Assembly (NCBI GenBank): GCA_903837785.1
Contig: CAILVY010000182.1
Location: forward strand, 1-41,550
DNA: 41,550 nucleotides
Direction: 5' to 3'
Origin: Candidatus Hydrogenedentota bacterium
Lineage (GTDB): Bacteria; Hydrogenedentota; Hydrogenedentia; Hydrogenedentales; CAILVY01
The position numbers and the translations under genes were made by a program. Shown in pieces: positions 23,185 through 31,300 of the stretch; the first letter of the stretch is position 1, and each line of letters starts with the position of its first letter. The notes under the pieces are model-generated. The model worked only from the letters and a program-made list of their open reading frames with translations, was not told the origin of the DNA and ran no database searches.

Positions 23185-24408
23185 TCAGCGATTCGGCGCG
23201 GGCAACAGATCGATGCCGGAATGATCCGGACGCACACGAAGGCGGATGCATCGAACCGCATTGCTGCGGGCATCCGCGGCTGCATGGCCGCCCGTGCTTA
23301 AATTGACGATAAAGAGGGAGCCGTCGGGAAGCTCCATCGCCTTGCCGTAGCCGTAGGATTGATCGACGAGGAATCCGTGCGTGGACGCGGGTGCAATCCA
23401 GGTGTGACCGCCGTCCGTGCTGAAGATGGCGCGCAGGCCGCCCGCCCCATAGGAGCCATGGAGCAGGAGCAGCGTTCCGTCGCGCAGCACGTAGAGGCTC
23501 GGGGCAAAGAGCCGCATGCCGAAGGTCTTGGGCGGCGTCCATGTCTGCCCGCCATCCCCGGACCAGGCGATATCGCCTTCCGGACGCGCCACAAGAACCA
23601 GCTTGCCGTCCGGCAATTGGGCCACGGACGGTTCGCTCATCTCATGATCCGTACCCACAGTAGACAACATTTCCCAAGTCACGCCCCGGTCTTTGGACCT
23701 GAAACAGGCCACCTGATCCGGTTTCCCGTCACCGCGGTTGCCATTGACTGCCAGAAGCACGGAACCGTCCTTCAACAGGACCATCGGACCATCCGATTCT
23801 TCTGCGAGAAAGGGCGAAGGCAATGGCCGCGGCTCATGTTCCCAGGTACGTCCATTGTCGAGGCTGCGGATCACCCACGTGTGGTGGGCCAGTGCCGGGT
23901 CGCTCTTGAAATCCCCCTGGCCCACCAGCGTGAAGAGCGAACACAATATTGTGCCGTCGGAAAGCTGTAAGAAACTCGGATGGCGATCGTCGGCCGGCGT
24001 GTCGAGAACTGTCTCAGGTTTGCTCCACGTCTTTCCTTCGTCCGTTGAGCGCACGAGCATGATGCGTCCGCCGCGGGGCGCCTCGATCTCCTTGGGCATG
24101 CCCAGCTTGTACAATTCCTCCAGCGTAGCGGCCGGAAAACGCACGGGGGTGGGGGGGGACCCATGCCAGTAGCCCGCGTTGAATCCCACAAGCCACGTCC
24201 CGTCCTTAAGACGAATGGGCGATTCCCAGCCCACAAAGCCCGCGTAACCGGGAAAGGGCTCCGGTTCGTTGACGCCGGGGCCGACCACTATGCTTCGGCA
24301 CTCCTCCGGCTTCGCTTCAGATTCTCCACGCTCAACCGTCTGGACAACGGGTGTTGCCGGCTCGGCACTCAGGATCCCCAGCAGCAACAGCAACAATCCC
24401 TGCAGCAT
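23185..24408 (-). CDS. Secreted sialidase-fold exo-enzyme with five Asp-boxes
   Basis: A 407-residue protein from ATG 24408 with a short hydrophobic signal (MLQGLLLLLLGILSAEPA). Five Asp-boxes (S-x-D-x-G-x-T-W) are visible in order: STDEGKTW, SLDNGRTW, SKDRGVTW, SGDGGQTW and STDGGHTW. They define a six-bladed BNR propeller. Early residues GWESPIRLKDGTWLVG and EAPRGGRIMLVRSTD fit a sialidase-like active-site entry with an arginine. Residues ESDGPMVLLKDG and MSEPSVAQLPDG supply acidic candidates. Such proteins cleave or bind terminal acidic sugars, but many family members are of unknown specificity. A C8 tract in the coding strand near 24152-24159 is a possible slippage site. Confidence 0.87.
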   Translation of the reverse strand: MLQGLLLLLLGILSAEPATPVVQTVERGESEAKPEECRSIVVGPGVNEPEPFPGYAGFVGWESPIRLKDGTWLVGFNAGYWHGSPPTPVRFPAATLEELYKLGMPKEIEAPRGGRIMLVRSTDEGKTWSKPETVLDTPADDRHPSFLQLSDGTILCSLFTLVGQGDFKSDPALAHHTWVIRSLDNGRTWEHEPRPLPSPFLAEESDGPMVLLKDGSVLLAVNGNRGDGKPDQVACFRSKDRGVTWEMLSTVGTDHEMSEPSVAQLPDGKLVLVARPEGDIAWSGDGGQTWTPPKTFGMRLFAPSLYVLRDGTLLLLHGSYGAGGLRAIFSTDGGHTWIAPASTHGFLVDQSYGYGKAMELPDGSLFIVNLSTGGHAAADARSNAVRCIRLRVRPDHSGIDLLPAPNR

Positions 24409-24464
24409 GTGATGTGTTCCCTCTTCTTTATCTGATTGCGCTTCGAAACGAAGTCTTCCCTTCC

Positions 24465-25760
24465 TCACATCCGTTGCATCGTATACAGCGCCACTTTGAT
24501 GTCGAGGCGCGCGTTCTTGATCGTGTGCAGGTCGTTCAGCGCCTTCTGGCTGCCGCATTCGTCACGGAGCGGCGAAAGATACAACTGTCCGCAGTAGCGG
24601 CTCGCCCGCATGGCATTCATGAGGTCATCGCAGTCGAACTCATCCGCAATGATGAAATTGCCGGATATCTTCACTTTGCCCCGCTTCCGGTTGATGCATC
24701 CGGCTTTCTCCATGCCCAGAAACACTTGCTCGGCCGTTTGCCACTTTCCCAGGCGGGTCAGCGCGGTATCCGAGACCGCCTCCCAGCCGACGTTGATGTA
24801 GACCTGTTCAAAGGGCAGCGCTTCGAGCATCTCAAATGTCCGCTCCGAGCATTCCAACAGGGTCTCGTTCGTGGAGAAAAGGAACAGATTCGATCCGGCA
24901 TGGAAGGAGGATCCGCATCGAAACACCTCATGGCTCCGCTTCGCGGCGTACTCGAGCGTCGCCGAGCCGAGCGCATCGCATTCCCCGAGCACAACCGAGT
25001 TGTAGTTGTACAAATCGGCGCCATAGACCTCCGCCAAGGCATCGATCTGCCGGTCGATGTCCGCTTCATTCCGTTCGGCGTAAGCGGCGTCGCCGCGTGC
25101 CATGCAGAACTCGCAGTTGTTCGGGCATCCATCCATAACCTTGACGAGGATCACCCGATAATCGACATCGATAGTGTCGGGCGGCAGCACGGCCATGTGC
25201 CCGTGGATTTCGTGGAGCCGGTCCGCCACTGACTGCAGCCCGGCGCGGTCGTAGTGCGCCGCCCGGCCCAGGAATTCCCACAGCCTCGCCTCCTCAGCCG
25301 CATCCGCCCGTTCGCCTGAGGCGCGGAACACCTCCGCTTTGTGCGCCAGAAGCTCCCGGAGCGTGTCGACCAGCGTGTCGAACGACTCAAACGCTCTTTC
25401 AACACCCCCTCGCTGAAGGCCATCGTGGTCTTGAAGCATGGGCAAGTCAGTCCGGCCATTCACCGCCCACACGGAATCACCGATGATGCCGGCCGGCAGG
25501 GGAAGACTGTCCGGAACCCACACTTTGTCGTAATAGATCCAGTCATTGGCCATGCTGCGCTGGAGCCAATCCCAACTGTGCGGCGAACGGAGCCCATCGA
25601 TGCGCTGCACCCGGCCTTCCAGGTCGAAGTTGAAGTAATGCGAGCCAAAGGCGATCCGGACCGGCTTGCCAACCCAATCCATCGTGCCGGACTTCCTGAA
25701 GTATCTGCTGCCGTCGCGATCGAATTGAACCGAGACATCTCCGACCCGTAGGCTAATCAT
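24465..25760 (-). CDS. Radical SAM enzyme of unassigned subfamily
   Basis: A 431-residue protein from ATG 25760; AAGGA five bases before it makes it a better start than the ATG two codons upstream. The iron-sulfur motif CPNNCEFC (Cys212, Cys216, Cys219) lies in KVMDGCPNNCEFCMARG, the canonical C-x3-C-x2-C of radical SAM enzymes. Barrel elements follow: LYNYNSVVLGECDAL, FSTNETLLECSERTFEMLEA, YINVGWEAVSDTALTRLGKW and NFIIADEFDCDDLMNAM. The N-terminal 200 residues are not a standard accessory domain. There is no SPASM-type cysteine cluster at the end. No radical SAM partner (precursor peptide, cofactor gene) is adjacent. It is divergent from the secreted hydrolase. Confidence 0.87.
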   Translation of the reverse strand: MISLRVGDVSVQFDRDGSRYFRKSGTMDWVGKPVRIAFGSHYFNFDLEGRVQRIDGLRSPHSWDWLQRSMANDWIYYDKVWVPDSLPLPAGIIGDSVWAVNGRTDLPMLQDHDGLQRGGVERAFESFDTLVDTLRELLAHKAEVFRASGERADAAEEARLWEFLGRAAHYDRAGLQSVADRLHEIHGHMAVLPPDTIDVDYRVILVKVMDGCPNNCEFCMARGDAAYAERNEADIDRQIDALAEVYGADLYNYNSVVLGECDALGSATLEYAAKRSHEVFRCGSSFHAGSNLFLFSTNETLLECSERTFEMLEALPFEQVYINVGWEAVSDTALTRLGKWQTAEQVFLGMEKAGCINRKRGKVKISGNFIIADEFDCDDLMNAMRASRYCGQLYLSPLRDECGSQKALNDLHTIKNARLDIKVALYTMQRM

Positions 25761-25865
25761 GATCATCCTTTTTGCGCGTTGCGGTCACGGACTGTCCTGC
25801 GCTTCCGGATCCCCGCCAGCGGGATTCCAGGCATGCGCCGCTGCTTCCCTCGCCACTCGCACTCC

Positions 25866-25879
25866 GCAGTTTCAACTGC
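25866..25879. promoter_or_regulatory. Perfect 14-base dyad in a divergent promoter region
   Basis: GCAGTT-tc-AACTGC, six perfect pairs around two bases. It ends three bases before a TATAGT box (25882-25887) that could be the -10 of the alpha/beta hydrolase gene. A good candidate operator for the divergent radical SAM and hydrolase genes. Confidence 0.45.
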
Positions 25880-25890
25880 TGTATAGTATT

Positions 25891-25900
25891 GACCGCGGTC
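25891..25900. promoter_or_regulatory. Second perfect palindrome, GACCGCGGTC
   Basis: A 10-base fully self-complementary site immediately after the candidate -10 box, 38 bases before the hydrolase start codon. Together with the dyad at 25866-25879 it brackets the promoter. Confidence 0.35.
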
Positions 25901-25937
25901 CGTCTCATCAACTATCTGTTCGGAGCATAGCTCAATC

Positions 25938-26849
25938 ATGAAGACCCTTCTTTCCATACTCTCCCTGGCCATGATGCTCGCTTCCTCCGCGTTTGCGGAG
26001 GAATCGCCCAGCTACAAACAGGCCATGAACGTTGTGTACGCGGAGGAGGAGGGCGTCGGCCTGCTCATGGACGTCTTCACGCCGCTCGTAGCCGCAGGGC
26101 CGGGAAAGGGCCTTGGGATCGTGTGTGTCAACAGCGGGGCCTGGAAATCGGATCGGGGCATACTCGATGCCCACGTGCGCTTCGGGTTCTTCGATGTCCT
26201 GTGCCGCAGGGGCTATGTGGTCTTTGCCGTGTGCCCCGGCTCGCTCTCGCTGTTCACGGCCCGGCAAATGCTTGCCCACACAAACAGGGGCATCCGCTAT
26301 GTGAAAGCCCATGCCGCCGACTACGGAATCGACCCGGACCGCCTGGGCCTGATCGGCGCCTCCGCCGGCGGGCATCTCGCCTTGCTCGCGGCCACGTGTC
26401 CAGACCCGGCCAATCCCCAGTCCGAAGACCCCTTGGGCCGCTTCGGCACCCGGGTTCGCGCGGTGAGTGTCTTCTGTCCCGCAACCGACTTCCTCGACTG
26501 GAACGGCAAGAAGTACGGCCTCGACCTGATGCAGGGGCAGCTTGTCTTTCGCAGCGGCCTGGCGGGGAAGTCTGAACAGGAAATCGAGGAAGCGGCGAAG
26601 TCCATATCGCCTGTCCAACAAGTGCGGCCGGGGCTTCCCCCGTTTCTGTTGATTCACGGCGATGCCGACTCCGTCATTCCCATACAACAATCCAGAAAGT
26701 TCGTCCAGGCCGTGCAGGCCACGGGCGGCGAGGCCGGCCTGATCATCAAGGCAGGCGGCGATCATTCCTGGCCGACAGTGCGTGAGGAAGTCGGGAAGAT
26801 GGCGGATTGGCTCGATATCCAACTTGCGTCCGCGCCATCGGGAAAGTGA
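25938..26849 (+). CDS. Secreted alpha/beta hydrolase (BD-FAE/esterase-like)
   Basis: A 303-residue protein with a Sec signal peptide (MKTLLSILSLAMMLASSAFA). The catalytic triad is readable: nucleophile Ser142 in LIGASAGGHLALLA, acid Asp244 in LLIHGDADSVIP, base His276 in AGGDHSWPT. The usual HGGG oxyanion loop is replaced by CVNSGAW near 63-69. Similar proteins are feruloyl or acetyl esterases and dipeptidyl-peptidase-like enzymes. With glycosidases nearby, de-esterification of polysaccharides is the most likely role. The next gene, on the same strand, begins 105 bases downstream and may share its transcript. Confidence 0.87.
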   Translation: MKTLLSILSLAMMLASSAFAEESPSYKQAMNVVYAEEEGVGLLMDVFTPLVAAGPGKGLGIVCVNSGAWKSDRGILDAHVRFGFFDVLCRRGYVVFAVCPGSLSLFTARQMLAHTNRGIRYVKAHAADYGIDPDRLGLIGASAGGHLALLAATCPDPANPQSEDPLGRFGTRVRAVSVFCPATDFLDWNGKKYGLDLMQGQLVFRSGLAGKSEQEIEEAAKSISPVQQVRPGLPPFLLIHGDADSVIPIQQSRKFVQAVQATGGEAGLIIKAGGDHSWPTVREEVGKMADWLDIQLASAPSGK

Positions 26850-26954
26850 ATCCGCCCAAGTGGAGAATAAGGAAAGCACCTTGAGCGTTTGTTAGGGCAT
26901 CGTGACGCCAAAACGTCTCGAGCGGTTCTTAGACTATCCTGCAGGAGAACTCGA

Positions 26955-28289
26955 ATGCTGAAGAAGATCCTCATGTTCCTTGCCCTGCTCTGGGGCGCAG
27001 TCTGGTTGATTGCGGGCGTCGTCCTGGGCACGCTCGCCTATCGGCACATCGCCTATCCTTTCTACTTCTTGCTGCCGTTGATTCCGCTGGGCGCCATCGG
27101 CGTGATTCCCGCCAGCCTGATACTGCTCTTGCTCCGCGCTGAAACGCTGGGCAGGCGGCTGGCCTGGCTGGCCGCCTATGCGGTGCTGTTGGCCCTGATC
27201 TTCGGCGGGCCCGCACTCTGGCGAAACCACTATGAGACACCGCGTGATGCCGGGCCGTATCTTGTCTACTCCGGCGACCCCAAAACCACGACGACTGTGT
27301 GCTGGGCCGCGGAGAACGCGGTCCCAGGCAAGATCGAGTATGCCGCGGAGGGCACTTCGGAATGGAAGACCGCCGAATGTGCCGCCAGCCACTATCCCAA
27401 AGTCCGGATGGAGGGGCTGCAACCCGGAACGAAGTACCGCTATCGCGTGCCAGCACTCGGAAGCGCCGAGCATCCCTTCCAAACGGCCCCGGACTCGCCC
27501 AAGGACTTCGCCTTTGCGGTCTACGGCGACAACCGCCACGTGGCCGGCATTTCGTTTCACCGCTCCGTCCTGCGCGCCATCGAACGCGAAGAGCCGGCCT
27601 ACGGCGGATTTCGCCTGATCCTTAATTCGGGCGACATCGTCGAGCGCCCGGGCAAGGGCCATGGCTGGCAATGGCACACATTCCTCAACGATATTGCCCC
27701 GCTGGCGGCCTCGCGCCCCTATGAAGTCAGCCTGGGCAATCACGAGGCCGGCGGCTCCCCGGAACGCTATGTGGAGTTCTTCGAGTACGGCACCCCCAAT
27801 CACTGGCGCGTGCTGGACTATGCCGGCGTGCGCTTCATCGCCTTGTCCACACAGGACAGCCTGAAGCCGGACAGCCCACAATACGCCTGGCTCGTAAACA
27901 CCCTCGATACGCCTCCCACGGACACCCGCTTCACTGTGGTCACGTTGCACAAGCCCTTGCTCACACACGATCCCCGCGAGCACTACAACGATCCCGGCCT
28001 GCGCGGCGCCCTGGAGCCCCTGTTTGCGGCGAAGGGCGTGGACATCGTGTTTGCCGGGCATGTCCATGCCTACGAGCACCACCACCTGCCCGCCTTCGAG
28101 CATGTGATCACCGGCGGCGGAGGCGTGTTGCTGTGGAACAAGCCGGTCCCCGGCCCCGAAACCGTCAAGGCCGAGACCTGCTGGCATTTCTGCGCCGTGG
28201 AAGTCAAGGGAGCAACGATGAGCATTCGTGCCATCCGCGAGGACGGCAGCCTCCTGGACGCCTTCGAGATCACTTCCAGAAAGAAGTGA
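26955..28289 (+). CDS. Membrane-anchored purple-acid-phosphatase-like metallophosphoesterase
   Basis: A 444-residue protein; ATG 26955 has AGGAG seven bases upstream. Residues 1-90 form three membrane helices (ILMFLALLWGAVWLIAGVVL, YFLLPLIPLGAIGVIPASLI, LAAYAVLLALIFGG). A fibronectin-like domain spans about 100-180 (YLVYSGDPKTTTTVCWAAEN, LQPGTKYRYRVPAL). The phosphoesterase motifs are FAVYGDNRH (D192), LNSGDIVER (D227), SLGNHEAGG (N262, H263), VTLHKPLL and FAGHVHAYEHH. The set is complete, so an active enzyme facing the periplasm is expected. It has the same domain plan as the exported enzyme at 12078-13241, apart from the membrane domain. It converges with the 1317-residue chimera across only 18 bases. 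Confidence 0.9.
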   Translation: MLKKILMFLALLWGAVWLIAGVVLGTLAYRHIAYPFYFLLPLIPLGAIGVIPASLILLLLRAETLGRRLAWLAAYAVLLALIFGGPALWRNHYETPRDAGPYLVYSGDPKTTTTVCWAAENAVPGKIEYAAEGTSEWKTAECAASHYPKVRMEGLQPGTKYRYRVPALGSAEHPFQTAPDSPKDFAFAVYGDNRHVAGISFHRSVLRAIEREEPAYGGFRLILNSGDIVERPGKGHGWQWHTFLNDIAPLAASRPYEVSLGNHEAGGSPERYVEFFEYGTPNHWRVLDYAGVRFIALSTQDSLKPDSPQYAWLVNTLDTPPTDTRFTVVTLHKPLLTHDPREHYNDPGLRGALEPLFAAKGVDIVFAGHVHAYEHHHLPAFEHVITGGGGVLLWNKPVPGPETVKAETCWHFCAVEVKGATMSIRAIREDGSLLDAFEITSRKK

Positions 28290-28307
28290 ATTGCCGCGCA
28301 CGAACGC

Positions 28308-31300
28308 TCAAGGGTTGGATATCCCCGCCACGACACGAAAACCCACATCGTGAATCGGCTGCGACGCCTCATAATGGAGGCGAAAGGCCGATCGTGCGCG
28401 TTTCGGACAGTCCAGCCAGGAACCGCCGCGAACGACCTTGCGGTTGCCCGCTGCCCCGGACGGTTCACGCTCCCCGGAAACACCCGGGTAAGGCTGATAG
28501 TCCGAGCAGGTCCATTCGGCCACGTTGCCGTGCATATCATGGATGTCCCACGCGTTTGGCTGAAACGTGCCCACGGGTGCAGCCACCCGCCACGTGTCGT
28601 CAAAACGCGTGTCCGCCGGCCGCCAGGGCGGCAGCGCAGTGGGCACGTGAGGATAGTAGACTGTGTGGTGGGTTGCATCGGAGAGATTGGCAAAACGGCT
28701 GAAGTCGTCGTCCAATGACCCGAAACACAGCGGAGTGGACGAACCCGCCCGGCAGGCATATTCCCATTGCGTCTCTGTGGGCAGGCTGAAGCTCCGCCCG
28801 GTCTTCGCGGAGAGCCACGCGCAGAATGCCATTGCTTCATCCCAAGAGACCCGGACTACTGGCTGCTCCGGCCGGTTGAGCGTGAAGCCGCGCTCATCAT
28901 CGCCGAACTGATACGCCTCGCCCTCCTCGAGGCCGCTGTCGTGCGACGGATCGAAACACTGATACTGACGGTTGCTCACTTCGAAGCGTCCAAGGAAGAA
29001 CGTCCGCTCGATGACCGCCTCATGCGCCGGCCGTTCGTTCGGATAGCCCTGCTCCGAGCCCATCAGAAAGCGGCCCGGCGCGACCCGGACAAGTTCGAGC
29101 GTCACGCCGTCCGCGATGTCCACGCGTTCGATCGCAGCGTCGCCCGCGACGGCGCTCCGGTGTTCGCCTGGCCGTTCGCCTTCGGCAAAGCGCAACGGCG
29201 GAACCGATGACGGGTTCGATGCAGCCGATTCCTCTTTAAGCACGGCGGCGGGATAAATCGCCTCGGGGTCTTCATCGATTCCGGCGTAGAGGCGGTGCAG
29301 TTCGCGACGCCGAACCGCGCCCTGTTGCGCAGCGGCCTGCTTGACCGGATCCGCGGCAGCCACCTCGCGCCACGTCCCATGGAATGGCGCGTTCAAATCG
29401 ATCCAGGTGATCAGCCGATCCCAGGCTTCCGCGCTCAGCCGCACGCCGTAATGATCGTCGCGAAGAATCTGGATCAGCCTGCTTGTGTCGGCATGATACG
29501 CACGGGCAGGCAGCAAGTGCGCGTCGCTCTCGAGCGTCGGCGAGTTCACCCAGCGGCGCAGTTCCATGTATGACGGCGAAAAATGCATTTGGAAGGCCGA
29601 AGGCACCCGTTCCGCGGGCTGCGCGCGTAAGTCAATGACGCCCTGAGCGCCGTCGTGGCACCGGACACAATACGCGTCCAGGACCGGCTGGACCTCGCGT
29701 TCAAAGGAGAATCCGCGGGCCGGGCCGTGCCACGGCGTGACAGGGGAGGGCGCACGGCGAAACGCTTGCGGCGCGGCGCCCCGCGGACCGGACATATTCT
29801 GCTTCTCGTGGCAACCCGCGCACGAGAGCACCTCACCGGGAACCGCGGTCATCCAACTGCGCATCAGCGCCACGGCCTTGCCCTCGGCATCCAGGGGCTG
29901 CAGGGAGACTGGCGTGCACGCCGGCACACGGAAATGGGCCGAACCGTCCGCTTCCACCGGCACTGTCCCGAGAATCCGCTTCACGTCCCACGGGCCGTCA
30001 AGCCCCACGCGATCCGGCTCGCCGCCCAGATTGTGAAACGTGAAATCGTAACCCACTAGGCGCAGCGATTTGACTGTGCCGCGGGGCACCCCGGCAAGCC
30101 CTGGACCGGCATACACGTCTGCAAGCATCACCGCAGCCTCGGACTTCGTGTAATCCGCCACATCGGGCAGGACGGGTTGCCGCGGCATCTTGCGCCAGGG
30201 GATCGGTTCGAGCATGGACCAGCCGGGCTCCTCGTGCAGCAGCACGAAATTGTCGAAGACATCCAGCAGATAGATTCCCCAAAGGGCCGTCTTCGTGGGT
30301 TTGCAGGAGACCAGGAAGTACTTCTCACTGAGCGGATACGGATGCAGGAAACGCGGCCAGCTCGCCGCAATCAGTCCATCCAGAATCACCGGCTCGACCG
30401 CTTCGCCGTGCCCGGGAATCCGTTGCACGACGCCCTCCGCCTCCTGACGGCCCAGGGCCGGATCGAGAATCACCAGTTCACCCTGGCGCGGCGCGTCGTG
30501 ATGGCCGCCCACCACCGCCACCACCTTCGTCGGATGCCCCGGCACCGGCCGGGCGAAAAACAGGGCCGTCGGCCAGAAGGAATTGCTCCCATAATATTCC
30601 ATTTGCCCGCTGCCATCCGGATTTGCGTGAAACAGCAGCCGCGTGAAGGCATGGGCAATATCCGCATACTCCCAGCGCTGATAAAGAATCCGTCCGTTGT
30701 TCAGCACCGCCGGGCACCAGTTGTGGTCCTGATCGTTCGTCAACCGCCGAATGCAGCTGCCGTGGTCCAGCAGATAGAGATTGGCCACCTTCGACCGCCC
30801 GCCCACGCACGGCACCCCGATGAAAGGAGCCGTGGACGTAAACACTATCCGTTCATCGGGCAGATAACAGGCATCGTAGTTGTGAACATCTGGCGCGTCG
30901 ATTAGCGGCAGACGCGCCGCTCTCCCGCTGGCCAGGTCCAGTTCTGCCACTCCCCAGCGCCCGCTCTCGTCCGGCAGCGAGAGCAGCAGCTTCTCCGCGT
31001 CGTAATGCAGATCCAAGTCCCCGATGAATTGATCCCCCTCTGGACGGAACAGCGTCTCAAGCTTCCCGCCGGGCTTGGGCGGAGACAGACTCTCGAGCGT
31101 GTTCTCGTATCCCGTGGGCGGTACATCGTCATTCCCCTGATAGTTAAAGGGCAGGCCCAGCCGGTCTGCCCGGCGCCGAATCAGGAGCAGCCGCTCGAAG
31201 TCGATCAAGGGATTCGCCAGCAATGCCTCCTTCTGTATCGCCTCAAACCGCTCAATAACCGATAAAAAAGAACTTGAATCGCTGCCAACCGACCTATTGA

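Noticed and set aside
26934-28301. 455-codon minus-strand frame opposite the membrane phosphatase
   Set aside because: Covers nearly the whole phosphatase gene but shows no membrane or enzyme motifs, while the plus strand shows every metallophosphoesterase motif.
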